From Icerya purchasi (Eukaryota > Arthropoda > Insecta > Hemiptera > Monophlebidae), in contig CM077116.1 of the NCBI GenBank assembly GCA_039619475.1, positions 146,895,088-146,959,087 on the forward strand: a stretch of DNA of 64,000 nucleotides. The letters are read 5' to 3'. The notes beneath the pieces were generated by a model. That model was not told the origin of the DNA. It ran no database searches and saw only the letters and a list, made by a program, of their open reading frames with translations. A program made the position numbers and the translations under genes. This document shows, piece by piece, positions 24,462 through 35,782 of this stretch. Each line of letters starts with the position of its first letter. The first letter of the stretch is position 1.

Positions 24462-25094
24462 CTAACGTCTTTTGGTTTTTATCGTCTGGAACTGTACAAC
24501 TTAACGATTTGACTCAGCTTTTTCTTCGAAGAATCTTTATTGAAATATGTCAATCCTCATACAACATTAACTTTTTAATTTTAAAATAATCAATTTATTA
24601 CACTCCTCGGATTTTTATTTTATCACGTTAATTTAACAAAATCATAAAAATTATAATAAATTTCAATCGATTCAGTGTCCGACGATACCCCACATGCCTG
24701 TATTCTGGAAAACATCGAAAATCCGAACTCTTACATCCACTTTTCGTCTAGAGTAACCCGCATGTACTCGCACGGCTGTGCGATCCATATCAATCGATTC
24801 AGCGCTCAGAATTACATGGAAAATGATACCCCACATGCCCATGAAAACGTTTCGCAGGCACTGAAAAAATTGAAACTGCAGCAATCGCGTGTGAGAGTTT
24901 TTCTCACAATTCAGCACTAACGAAAACAAATACCTCCTTCCGAAGCCTAGATTGACTGTAGGGTGTCCTTTGGCTAGAGGTGCCCTTCCCTTCCAGTTAT
25001 ATAAGGCCCCAACTTTCCCACCTTCGTGTACCCTAGGTAACAACCTTTCATCCAGACATGTGAGAGAAAATCTCACGCAGCGAGTACTGGCGGG
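23986..25094. mobile_element. piggyBac-like non-autonomous element (1.1 kb)
   Basis: TTAA lies at 23982-23985 and 25095-25098. Both ends start CCCGCCAGTACTCGC, the right one read on the reverse strand, a 15-bp perfect inverted repeat. Just inside each end is a small hairpin, GTGAGA...TCTCAC (24030-24047 and about 25060-25078), with another at about 24888-24905. The left end carries the CGCCAGTACTCGC motif twice. An open minus-strand frame of 134 codons (24672-25076) overlaps the right end and shows no transposase motif. It is therefore likely a MITE mobilised by a piggyBac transposase encoded elsewhere. Its ends differ from those of the element at 7784. Confidence 0.8.
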
Positions 25095-25098
25095 TTAA

Positions 25099-26973
25099 AT
25101 AAAGAGCTTGTAATAATATCTATTTCGGGAGTGAAAAGCTATTGCTTCGATTACTTCGTTTGATAACGTATGTATATATTGTTTTGATGTAAAATTATAA
25201 CTAAGATTTAAAAAAAAAAAAAAAAAAAAAAAAGTCATATCTTCGGCCGCTAATCCGCGGTCGTACTGCACCAAGGAAGCACGAATCTCATAATCCAATT
25301 TCGAGAACACAGTTATTTTAGCAAAATCGGATAAGTTGAGAGTTGAAGCGATCGAAATCGGATAAGGTGATAGTTGCGGCGATCGAAATTGAAAAACAAA
25401 AATTTTAACCGCAATGACGGCTACAAAATAAATGAAACATGGAGCCCGTTAGTAAGGCAATTAAAATTTAAAACGGTGAATGGTAGGACGGAACAGTGTC
25501 AACCAATCAGAAGCTTGCGCGGAGCTACCTGAAGAAAAATTTGTATGTATATTATACTGTTTCCAATCATCCTTTGTTTCATTGTTGTTCCAAAGACGGA
25601 CAGTGCTTATTCAAAACGTTAGGACGTAATATGTCTGACGTGGGTTTCACCGAAAATAATAACACGGTTATTTGTTACTTTTCAATTCTAAACGTTTAAT
25701 GATTGATGACAAAAAATCGGCTATGCCTCATGAACAATACTCTTTAATATTTCAATTTACAATTAAATTGTAATTCAGAAATATGGAAAAAAAAATTATA
25801 CATTACAGAATGTGTAAATTATAGCATTCGTAAAAACGCAGACCATATAGAAATTGTAATAAAAATAATAATTAACCGGCAAATGCTGCTGTAGCTTAAA
25901 ACGACATAAAAATATAAAACGGATTTGGGACCACCTCTATTTCACTTAAGTGAAGTAGGCATCAGGTTTATGAATTTTTAACATTTACAAAACTCTGCTT
26001 AGGCATCATCAGTTTTCGTAGCGGAAATACTACTGTATGAATGTTCTATAGGCAGCGTGTCGACAATTTCTAAAGCACTTGAAAGCGACCGAACCCTACA
26101 GACCTAAAGGCTAGGAAAAATAATTTATCATTACAGTTCGCTGTAGACGCTAACAGAGCAGAATAATAACTGAGGGTCGTTTTTCTTTCCGTGGGATTTA
26201 AAAGTGGGATAAAATTATAGGCCAAAATAGAATCTGTGCAATGCAGTAATTTGAAAAAAATTCACTTTCTTTTCTTAAAAATTCTTTGTAAAATAAATAG
26301 TGCAAGTGTTGTTTCCGATGGAAATAAAATTATTCGCAACTAACTTCGCGTGAATTATAAACACTATTAATGCCATTTTTAATAGTTCAATTGTAAATGT
26401 TACGCGAAAAATTCTTTAAAAATTAATTTTAATTTAAACATTAATTTCTCAGTCTTAATGTAGCGGTGAAGAAGTGTCTTCTATAGTTAAAATATCTTTT
26501 TCAGTCTCAAAAACTGTTCAAGTGTCTGTGAAATTTGCACTTATCGCTAGTAGACTTTTCTTATTCTAGTAAAGTTATATGAGATAGTTCATATATAAAA
26601 CTCTATGAAAAATTATGTTCAACTTCAGATACATGTACTTTTTTTTTCTTTTTTTTTTTTTTTTGAAATAAAAATAAAGGCGTATAATTTTTATCAGTGC
26701 ATCCATAATCCCACGCAACATGTTTGCTGGAATTTCCAGATGTAGTTTAACAAAACCGTTTCTAGCGGAAACGTTGTCCAATTCGCATAAGATATATAAC
26801 ATTATCCTATAGCACTTGGAGGAAGTGTAAATGAAAAGCAAAAAAAAAAAACGCAACAGTATATGGATCATTATCAAATTTTAATTTTTGGCAGACCAAC
26901 CGGAAGTTATTTAGACTATATCATGATAAAGTAGTTATTACAAACTGAAATTTTGAACGAGATTTTATATTAA
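25099..26973. other. Unassigned AT-rich region with a small tandem duplication
   Basis: A 31-bp unit starting AAATCGGATAAG is repeated twice at 25324-25385. An A run lies at about 25209-25232 and a T-rich run at about 26641-26663. No gene was recognised. Confidence 0.35.
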
Positions 26974-27265
26974 TTATAACGTAATTCTCAGGCTACCCCC
27001 CATTAGAAAAAAGGTCTCAATTTTATATAACGAAAAATGTTCCAATTTTATATAACGAAAATTGTTCCAATTTTATATAACGAAAAATGTTCCAATTTTA
27101 TATAACGAAAAATGTTCCAATTTTATGTAACGTTTGTTATATTTTGTAGGATTTTTTTGATTATGTTATTATATTTATATGGACCGATTTAGAATGACGT
27201 AAATTTTGATGATTTTATAAAAAGTATAGAAGAGAAAGAAATGTAAATAAGATGGGCCAAGGGGT
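26974..27265 (+). repeat. Dispersed repeat family B, copy with internal tandem array
   Basis: Starts TTATAACGTAATTCTCAGGC, continues with the family's CAATTTTAT block, and has AGAATGACGTAAATTTTGAT at about 27191. At 27016-27130 the central block is expanded into five tandem 25-bp units (TTCCAATTTTATATAACGAA...). The distal part stops where a hAT-like end begins at 27276. Confidence 0.65.
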
Positions 27266-27275
27266 ACAGATATAT

Positions 27276-27938
27276 CAGGGGCGAATCCAGAAGGACATTT
27301 GAGGGGGGATTATAAGAAGGACATTTTGGCGGAGGGAAATCATATAATTATGTAAAATCTTCTACGGTAGGCAGTAGATTTGAGAAATGCCCCTTGTTTC
27401 ACAAAGAAAGTCAAACAGCAGCGACCTTTATAGAAATTTAAAAGTGTTTTAAAAATACATAATTATTACAATTTTTAATTTAATTTTTGTTTTATTTTTA
27501 GGGGTGAAAAATAAAACAAAAGTATAAAATTATACCTAAAGAATGGTAGCTTTGAAATAGTAAGGAAGATAGTATTTTTATTAGGCTTTACTTCTTTTTT
27601 ATTTTTATTAGAAATCCGATCCAAATTCTTTGTTCATGAGCAAATTAAAAACAATATATATGTATATATTTCTCATTGAACTATTTTTAATTAAGATTAC
27701 AAAATAAAAATTAAAAATAAATAAAAATGGCAAAAGATCGACTACAGTTGTGTTTAAAATAGAATAAAAAAGGAACATTAATAGTATTAAATATTAATCA
27801 TTAAAATCCGTAGGTAAAATTCATACAAATCTTTTATAGCATAAATTAAGTTTCTCTGTTATAACGATTTTTTTCATAGAGGCTTTGGTTCTTTTTTGGG
27901 GGCGGATGTCCCCTACCCCCACGATGGAATCCGACACT
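27276..27938. mobile_element. Possible degenerate hAT-like element
   Basis: The left end CAGGGGCGAATCCAG strongly resembles hAT-type ends and the element at 19606. The candidate right end, reversed, reads AGTGTCGGATTCCATC, only partly matching. Flanks AGATATAT and ATATATAT agree at 7 of 8 bases, but in AT repeats this is weak. No transposase motif lies between. Confidence 0.35.
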
Positions 27939-28527
27939 ATATATATATTGTAATTAAAACACGAACAGACAATCAGACAAACAAAGTCTATACGAATAAA
28001 TTCTCTTTATTTGCATTGTTACTGCAGTCGAACAATGAAAAACATATATGTAGACAGACTGAAAGTTTCGACGAATAATTTTATATCCAGTATAAAATGG
28101 TATAGCAAAAATAAATTTCGAAATATACAGGTTGATTATAATTAAAGTTCAAGTTTCAAAACGCTATAAAAAAAAGAACCACTAGTCAGAATGACGTCAA
28201 ATTTGAACGGAATATTATTGAAGAAGGGGGAAAGCGGATGGCATAAAAAAAAAATGGTTCTTTTTTTTTTTTTTTTTTTTTGGCCCAGCATCTAATTTTA
28301 GCAGCAGATTGCGCAACCAGTACCGCTTCATTCAACAAAGGTCACTGTGTAGTGTGGATTTACAGCATCATTCATCATACGGCCCTATTATTTCCCGGAG
28401 ACGGGTGCTTTCTCGGTCTTGTTACCTGTACCGTCACTGGTAAGTGCTATGTGTCTTTTACACAACCATATTATTCCATCTCTTCAACAGCGTGGATGTA
28501 TGGATGGGATCATTTTTATGCGAGATA

Positions 28528-28640
28528 TCGGGTTTTAATTGTCCTGAGGCCAAAAACCGCATAAAAAGAATCAATCAAATCGGTTTTCAATTGTCCTGAA
28601 ACCAAAAACCGCATGAAGGGAGTCCATCAAATCGGTTTTT
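28528..28640 (+). repeat. Tandem duplication, 52-bp unit
   Basis: Units begin TCGGKTTTYAATTGTCCTGA at 28528 and 28580, with a partial third at 28632. It lies in the fold-back mariner-like element next to the transposase remnant. Confidence 0.7.
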
Positions 28641-28980
28641 AAATTTCGTGAGACTGGCGCAAAACATGTTCAATGTGTTGTCCACCGTTTTCTGCAACAA
28701 GTTGAAATCAAGAAACAGCATGTTCCACAACTGATCGAAGTGTCTCCGGGGTCACGTTCAGAATGTGTTGCGCAATGCGTGCTTTCAATTCAGCTAAGTT
28801 TGCACAATTGGAGCACTGAGCAAAACAGATAGCCCCACAGCCAGAATTCACACGGATTAAGATCAGGTGATCGGGACGGCCAGGCTGTAGGGAAATGACG
28901 GCAGATAATTTTAGCATTTCCGAAATGCTGCTTTACTGGATTTGCAATGTGAAGAGCTGGAATGACGTGTTTGCGCAAAA
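28640..28980 (-). pseudogene. Mariner-like transposase, C-terminal remnant
   Basis: From 28978 downwards the minus strand reads RKHVIPALHIANPVKQHFGN, then FPTAWPSRSPDLNPCEFWLWGY, the mariner signature around the third catalytic residue. A frameshift follows, then LAELKARIAQHILNVTPETL and ENGGQHIEHVL, the usual C-terminus. The residue expected to be the third catalytic Asp (PCDFWLWGY in relatives) is Glu here. With the frameshift and no N-terminal half, this makes it inactive. It lies within the fold-back element, whose movement would need a transposase supplied in trans. Confidence 0.8.
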
Positions 28981-29295
28981 GACACAGCGCTTACCAGTGA
29001 CGGTACGGGTAACAAGACCGAGAAAGCACCCGTCTCCTGGATAAAATGTATGATAAATGATGCTGTAAACCCGCACCACACAATGACCTTTGAAGAAGGA
29101 AGCGGTACTGGTAGCGTAATCTGTTGATAAATCTAGATGCTGAGCAAACAAAAAAAATGTAACTATTTTTTTTTTTTTGTGTCATGTGCTTTCCCCTTCT
29201 TTAATAATATTCCGTTCAAATTTGACGCCATTCTGACCAGTGGTTCTTTTTTTATAGCGTTTTGAAACTCGAACTTCAATTATAATCACCCTATA

Positions 29296-31309
29296 TATAC
29301 ACAAACGATAAACGCATTTTATATATGGTTTACACACTTTTGGAAAAACACGTGAAGTCGTGTATCTAAGTGATAAAAACACACATGGACCGAGGCCAAC
29401 ATTCGACATCTCCGACATTTTCCATTACTACCTGTTGCAGACTAAAAAGCCATTCCATCAAAACAAAAGCTGATAGCATCCCCTAGAAAAATTGTTACCC
29501 ACGTTTAGAAATGCTATTTAATAATATTATAAGTATTTGTGAAAAATGGAATAATAATTCGAAAAATTTTAATAATTTGAAATAAGAACAAAAGGAAGAG
29601 ATGCGGGACATTGAACAAACGTAAATCGAAAAGCAGAAAAAAGCATAAACCGAAATGATAAACTAAAATTATAAAGCAAAGTGATAAATCAACGAGAGAC
29701 GAAGAAGTAAAAAAATTTCTGACGGCAGTAGTTAAACTGTATTTGATGTAAAAGAAATTAAGGCTTCCGCTTACCGGCCGCGGAATAAATTCGTTCGCTT
29801 TAACAGTCAAAGTCAGTTCGAAAACAATAGTTTAACGTGTCTGGTAGAATAAAAAATTGGTATTGAAAAACGTTACATTTCTTCGAATTATCTACTTTTT
29901 ATGTACTAACAAAAGAAATCGAACGAACGTCAAGGTCAAACATATGCCTTGTCTGGAACTGTGAAATAGAAAAAAAAAGGTAAGCACTCATTGTTAATTC
30001 AACACGTTTTATAAAGATAGTGATGGTGAACGTGTAGACTTAGTAACGATTTACACATATTTTATACATTATTATTATTATTATCGCTATTATTTTCATT
30101 ATTATTGCTATTATTATTACATAAAAACTTGAAATATTCTATAAAAAAAAACATATACGTATAATACACGTATATAAAAAATCATACATAACATATATAT
30201 ATATATATATATATGTATAATAAAATACTGAACGATGAAAATTTAAGGTATTTACTCTTCATTAGTGTAAAGAGCATTATACAGTTTTATTTACAATGCG
30301 ACCTTGTTCCATGGTGATTTTTCTATAATACAGCAAGGATGTATATAGACTATACAAAATCTCGACGTAATAATTCCCACGTAATCTTCAAAACGACTGT
30401 CTCGGAAGCTATTTACAGTATGCCTTTTTGAAGATAAATTGCTCAGTTGAAAGATATAAAATAAAGCAAGCTATTGCTATGAAATACGAATCGAAAATTA
30501 TCCTTTAAACGTAATACGGAATTTTGATTGAATTCCAACGGAACTAAGAGTAAATTGTATTTTTAGAAGCAAATTTTTTCTAGCCTGATGAAAATGAGTT
30601 CTAGAAAAATGTGAAAAACGATATACTTTTATTACTTTTATCTTACAACTAGCTGCAAAACTATCCAGCAAATTTATCAAATGATATGAAAAAGTTTAAT
30701 ATTAGTTAGTCTATTGACTACTATACCATTGTTCTGAGAAATCCGCGCGAGATAGTGAAGATGGGAAAAATGGGTATTTTTAATGACTTGTAACCGAATA
30801 TAAGCTGGAATATCTGAGAAAAACAGGAAAAATAATGAATAAAAATGGGTAAACAAAAAAAAGACAGAAACGAATTAATGCCGTGACTCCTAAACAATTC
30901 GGTGTGAAAGAAGATTGCAATAATGAGGATGATTAAAAATTCAAAGAAAAAAAAATTTATTACCATTCGTAAAGAAAATAAAATACATAGAATATACTTT
31001 AAAAAGAGAATCCCTCGGTAAAAAATGATGGTTGATGCACGTTGAATATCAAATAAAATCCGTTTCAAAATTTAAAAAAAAAAAACAGAGAAATACAAAA
31101 TATGAGATTGAAAAAAAGAATGAATAGACCGCGAAAAGTTTAATGGGAAACATATTTTTCCAAATCATTACCGCGTTCAATTATACAAAACGACAGTTTA
31201 AAAAATCTCATTGGATATGAAAAGATGCTGGTTCTTACCTATTTTTATATATTGTCTGAAGTTCGCCTGTAAATAAGATTGACTGCTTACAAAAATTATT
31301 AAAAAAACG
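29296..31309. other. Unassigned AT-rich region
   Basis: No gene recognised. Contains ATT-rich trinucleotide runs near 30070-30120 and a TA run at about 30192-30214. Confidence 0.3.
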
Positions 31310-31405
31310 TTACAGTGTGGGCGGTAACGGGATTTGAAGCAACACAAAAATACCTGACTTAACTGCCGCTAACAATCCACCTACCAGACTAGCTATACTA
31401 ACATG
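31310..31405 (-). repeat. tRNA-like sequence (SINE head or tRNA pseudogene)
   Basis: On the minus strand TAGCTAGTCTGGTAGGTGG resembles a tRNA D-arm (A box). About 55 bases downstream, GCTTCAAATCCCGTTACCGC resembles a T-arm with the B box GGTTCRANNCC. The order and spacing fit an RNA polymerase III promoter. Acceptor and anticodon stems do not pair convincingly, so it is not called as a working tRNA. No second copy was seen in the window. Confidence 0.4.
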
Positions 31406-31886
31406 TGTAGCAGAACATATATACATTCCAAAGTGAGATTTTATTATCTCGGTGACTGAATTGGCAAATATCGACTAAAAAGGAAGATAGACATCCATTA
31501 TATAACGAGAAAAACATATTTCAAAATCAATTAAGAATTAAAATCATAATTCATTGTGTAAATATTTATATCTCCTTAATAATGCCCACGTTAAAATTTA
31601 TGACATTGATTTAATTTTATATGTTTAGTGCTATATTATATATATATATATATATATATGTATAAATACAAAAAAATTATATACACAGACGTCTAAGAAT
31701 TTTTCTGGGGGGGGGGGGGCAAAACTGAAAAAGATATTTTGACTGTAGAAAACACTTCACTGCTGCATTAAAACTGGGAAATTAACTTTTCAATTAATGT
31801 GGAATTCATTTTGAAATAATTTTTAGTACACCATTTGTAATAAATATATTAATAAAATGTTATTTAGAGAAAAAAAGAAAAAAAAA
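31406..31886. other. Unassigned stretch with TA microsatellite
   Basis: TA run at 31637-31659 and a G run at about 31707-31720. Otherwise unassigned. Confidence 0.35.
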
Positions 31887-32273
31887 CCGACTTAAAGATT
31901 TACACTATAAAAATTTAATAAAAATGCACTAAAAAGTAAAAAATTATTTGTCTTGATAAAAAAATACTGCATTTTAATGTGATATACTTTAAGGTGATAT
32001 TACGATAATTCTTATACAACATCAATAGTTATAAGAGTCAGCACCAAATTCTAATTACAATAATAATTAAAAACTGCATTAAATATTCATTAAATTGTTT
32101 CTAGATAATATAATTTTAATTTGTTGCATACCCGAAAAAGTTAATGTATAAGAATTATCATAATATCATCTTAAGGTGTATCACTCTGAAATATATTACT
32201 TTCTTATCAAATTATCGTTTACTTTTTAGTGCATTTTTATTTAATTTCTATAGTAAATTTTGAAGTTAGTATT
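31887..32273. repeat. Palindromic MITE family P, copy 1
   Basis: Contains AAATGCACTAAAAAGTAAAA near the left edge and its reverse complement (TTACTTTTTAGTGCATTTT) near the right. Between them come matching inverted blocks such as AAGGTGATATTACGATAATT / ATTATCATAATATCATCTTA. Arms are about 170 bp and imperfect. Related copies lie at 36202-36594, 43047-43800 and 52519-52916. No coding potential. Confidence 0.75.
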
Positions 32274-32405
32274 TTTTTGACGTAAAACGTCTTGAAAATT
32301 GCTCGTGAAACGGAATAGTGAAATGAAATCGCGCAACGCAACGACTATTATTTTTTAGCGCATACATAATATATATCTATACATATTTATATATATTTAT
32401 ATTAA

Positions 32406-32640
32406 TTACAACGTAATTCTTAGGCTACCCCCCATTAGAAAAAAATGTCCCAATTTTATGTAACGTTTGTTATATTTTAAATGATTCCTGTGATTGTGTT
32501 ATTATATTCATATGGACTGATTTAGAATTACGTTGTAAATTCTGATCATTTTATACAAATTATAGAAGAGAAAGAGATAGAAATGTAAGCAAGGGGGTCA
32601 AGGGGCACAGCCCCTTGCAAGGCCAGTATGGCCGAGTTTT
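32406..32640 (+). repeat. Dispersed repeat family B, short copy
   Basis: TTACAACGTAATTCT (32406-32420) and its inverse AGAATTACGTTGTAA (32524-32538) bracket a CAATTTTATGTAAC block. Conserved sequence continues to a hairpin, CAAGGGGC-ACA-GCCCCTTG (32599-32617), and GGCCAGTATGGCC. The same tail follows the copy at 45914. Confidence 0.65.
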
Positions 32641-32707
32641 TATATATATTTATATATATTCATATATATCTATCTATATTTATAATATAGATATAGATAT
32701 ATCTATA

Positions 32708-32745
<38 letters not shown>

Positions 32746-32760
32746 TATTTATATACATAT
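32641..32760. repeat. TA/ATAG microsatellite cluster
   Basis: Mixed TATATT, TATC and pure TA runs (longest about 32710-32742) directly after repeat family B. The open frame through it is low-complexity and not a gene. Confidence 0.9.
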
Positions 32761-33236
32761 AGGCGCCTGTGCCCCAGTAGAGCTGCACCCAAATTTTTTT
32801 GTTTAAAATTTTATTTCAGAATTTTTAACATAACACTTAAATTTTTTATCTTGCTAAAAATTAACTTTTTTAAAGTGCACAGATTAAAATGGCGCTAAAA
32901 CAGTTTAAAATTCGTTTTCTTCATTCGAATATAGATTCATCCCTGTCAACATTAACGTTGATAACATTTTAACTTTTTCAAATTACGCTTCTATAGTAAA
33001 TTGATTAAGTCAATCGCGTATGTTATATTAATAAAAAATAATCTAAACGGACCACATTTTTTTAACGCTTATTTGAATCAAAGCGAATCATTAAAATCGG
33101 TCCACATGTGTACAAGTTTTGCACGAATAAACATAAAAAAAAAAAAACAAAAAAAAAATAATCACGTGACGAACGTATAACCTCCCACTATTTGAAAGTC
33201 GATAAAATTTATTTATTTACTAGCTGACCCGGCGAA
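32761..33236. other. Stretch related to the core of repeat family B
   Basis: About 32990-33215 shares ordered words with the centre of the long family B copy (15180-15520): GTTATATTAATAAAAAATAA, AAAATCGGTC, ATAACCTCC and a following AAGTCGATAAAA. No gene. Confidence 0.4.
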
Positions 33237-34200
33237 CTTCGTACCGTCTTAGAATCAATAAATATTATGTTAATTTATAGCTGAATTAAATTCAGCTTTT
33301 TATTAAGATAAAATTAATACTCAAAATGAATTAAGTTCAATTAGTGTACAAAAATCAAAATGAAAAGTATTTTAATTACATTGAAATGAATGTAATTCAC
33401 GTGGCAGCAAGGCATTATTCCCTTTAATAACAAAAATCAGTATAAATTTACTTTAGAAAATTAAAGTAAATTACTTTGGAAACATGTTTTTGTCGGGCTA
33501 TACCATCAGCTAACAACACAGAGTACACAATTTATATACTTTTTAATAAAGTGTATACTCTGTGCTGTTAGTTGATGATGGGCTATACACGAAAAAACGT
33601 ATTTCTAAAGTAATTTAATTTGTTACAGTAAATTTATACCGATTTTTAGGATTCCGTACACATATAATGTACGGAATAATCCTAAAAATATATGGTTTAG
33701 AAACGACAAAAATATTCAATTAAACAATAGCTCTCGGAAACTGTTTAACTTATCAGAATTGGATCATAAATTACAATTAAACTTCTATCTATGACAATTT
33801 ACAACTTTAAGCTGAGCAATTACTCTGGGCGACAAGAAACTGTCTGGAATATATAATATGGAATTTAGAACGATCTCAAAAATCGCCCCTGAAAAATTCA
33901 TAACTCATCACCAGATAGCCTATTAAAAAGCGAAGTTCAAAATATAAAACAAAACACAGAAACCCTTTCATAAAATCCGAAAATTATTTGTTAAACAATT
34001 ATTTAGACCTCCCTCTTGGACCAAAAACAGCAAAAAAAAAAAAAAGATGTGAATTTTCTTCATAAATATTATTTTAAATTTCGTATTCTGCTATTCGTTG
34101 TGGAGACAAATCCAACAAATCAAAGATCATAAAAATCGGTCCAGCCATTCTTGAGTTATAAGTGGTGTAACTAACCAATTTTTTTTTTATATATATATAA
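33237..34200 (+). repeat. Dispersed repeat family A, copy 3, with distinctive ends
   Basis: Begins ACTAGCTGACCCGGCGAACT and ends AAAATCGGTCCAGCC...TATAAGTGGTGTAACTAACC before a T and TA tract. I recognise both phrases as recurrent in arthropod genomes, but I cannot name the class reliably. The segment 33650-34195 matches the two other family A copies in reverse orientation. A separate palindrome sits inside at 33426-33652. Confidence 0.6.
33426..33652. repeat. Imperfect palindrome nested in repeat family A
   Basis: AAAAATCAGTATAAATTTAC at the left is mirrored by GTAAATTTATACCGATTTTT at the right. Inner blocks GGGCTATACCATCAGCTAAC and GTTAGTTGATGATGGGCTAT are also related, as are ACAGAGTACAC and GTGTATACTCTGT. 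Arms are about 105 bp. It is likely a fold-back element or an inverted duplication. Confidence 0.6.
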
Positions 34201-34670
34201 ATTATTTATGACTCTTCAAGGTTGGAATATAATATTCGTTCTTTTGTATCGGTGACAATCATTAACCGCTTTGTGCAAACGATGATGACGGCAAGGGACA
34301 ATGTGTATCGTGCCTGCATACGTACAATGAAGAAAAAAGGATCTCGTCTTTTAGACGGCAGTTTTTTTTCTCGCTATGTTAATTGTTCATCGATAGTCAG
34401 ACCCATCTTCGTTATTTTTTACGATCACATCCTTTTATCTCACACATATATATACACTCTCTCACTCACTTTTCATATTATGAGACTTTAAAAACTTTTC
34501 CGTACGGTTTTTTAAAAATTTTCTTTTATACAAACCTTGTCCTGACAATAACAAACACAATTTAAAAAAATTATCCAATTTGGTGCAGTCGTTCGGAAGT
34601 TATGGCGTGACCAAGGGAAATAGGGATTCATTTATATATATTATAACGGTTCTAAACGTTAACTTGGTAG
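34201..34670. other. Unassigned stretch
   Basis: Short open frames without motifs; no repeat recognised. Confidence 0.25.
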
Positions 34671-35497
34671 TCAGGGATGCCAACCACGAGGTTTTATCCT
34701 CGTGGATTTTCTTTATTTTTTAGTTTTATCGAATATTTAAAATAAGAGGTTTTGGACAGATTACTTTCAGAGCTTTTTATAACGAACAATATATTATTAA
34801 AAAGTACACCTAGCTTTCTTTGCCGGTCGACCGCTGAAAAACAATATTAGTCCGAAAATAGCGCAATTATAAATACACAACAATATATATATGTAAAGAG
34901 AATATAAATTATACGTATCACTGTTGTCGGTGATCGGGGATCTATTGGTGGCGATTCGGCGGTCGGTTGCGTTGCAGAAATCGGAATCGGTCGAGGAAGA
35001 TTTATCGAACACTTTCGTTGAGGACCGGTTGCAAATCCGAATCCAAACTTTGCCGAACAGCAAGAATCACTACTCGCGCCACTTCGATATTTATCGATAA
35101 ATTTAACCTATGTCGTACGTAGTAACAAGACGGCGACTTTTCCACGAGAAATCAAAACGGAAGTATTTCTACAAAATTAAAAACCGGTAAACAGCCACTG
35201 ACTGGCTTGACCGAAGGTAAAACGAGACTAACTCTATAAGGCTGCCACCGCCTTTCTCGCTAAAATCTTCATCTCGCCTTTTTTTTAAATTATCGAACGC
35301 CTACTCGACCGTGACCGCATCAGGTAGATCCTTTTTGTTTCCTGCAGCATGCTGATTGGCTGATCCCACCGACAACAGTTCCATGCACGCGCACACTCGC
35401 ACCCGCACCACACATTCCAAATTATTTTTATTTTTATTTATTTTTTGTTTATTATTATTTTTGTACAAATATATATGACTAATGTAATGGACACATT

Positions 35498-35500
<3 letters not shown>
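34671..35500 (-). repeat. 0.8-kb dispersed repeat family L, copy 1 (possible solo LTR)
   Basis: On the minus strand it starts TGTAATGTGTCCATTACA and ends near GTGGTTGGCATCCCTGA. Copies at 44559-45166 and 61122-61895 share the start, the CCGACAACAGTGATACGTAT block and the end. Size, a TG start, AATAAA close to the end and no coding content would fit a solo LTR, but a TSD and a CA terminus are not proven. A perfect hairpin, CCACGAGG-TTTTAT-CCTCGTGG (34684-34705), lies near the end. Confidence 0.5.

Positions 35501-35542
<42 letters not shown>
35501..35542. repeat. TA microsatellite
   Basis: About 20 TA units directly adjoining the TGTAATGTGT end of repeat L. Confidence 0.95.
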
Positions 35543-35545
<3 letters not shown>

Positions 35546-35782
35546 TTAGCCGTGATAAAGTTATACAATATATATTGAAACAAAATATTATTGAAGAAAA
35601 AAACTTATAATCTAGCCCTGAAAACGGGCAAAGGCCTCTCTCAACAGGTCCACTCTAGTCTGTCATAAAAATCACCTGTTGATACCGTTTATGTGTTTCT
35701 AGCATTTTACATCGTTAAAAATAACATTAACAGTGTTAAAATTGAATAATTTTATTTTCACTGAAAATCAGGTCAATCTTTA

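Larger units (their letters stand above)
28128..29293. mobile_element. Mariner/Tc1-like fold-back element (1.17 kb)
   Basis: Left end CAGGTTGATTATAATTAAAG; right end reversed TAGGGTGATTATAATTGAAG. TA dinucleotides flank at 28126-28127 and 29294-29295. The inverted arms are far longer than normal mariner ends: 28128-28459 mirrors 28977-29293, including a block starting ACCAGTACCGCTTC and another with GACGGGTGCTTTCTCGG. Between the arms lies a minus-strand transposase C-terminus. The second end therefore looks like an inverted copy of the first end plus adjoining sequence. Confidence 0.75.

Noticed and set aside
24672..25076. 134-codon minus-strand frame as a piggyBac transposase
   Set aside because: No DDE-domain motif, and it overlaps the terminal repeat region.
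27016..27130. CRISPR array
   Set aside because: Units are contiguous 25-bp repeats without spacers, in a eukaryotic repeat.
32599..32617. Helitron 3' end (hairpin CAAGGGGC/GCCCCTTG)
   Set aside because: No CTRR terminus after the stem and no TC start was located.
32615..32806. Open frame rich in Tyr and Ile
   Set aside because: It is the translation of a TA/ATAG microsatellite.
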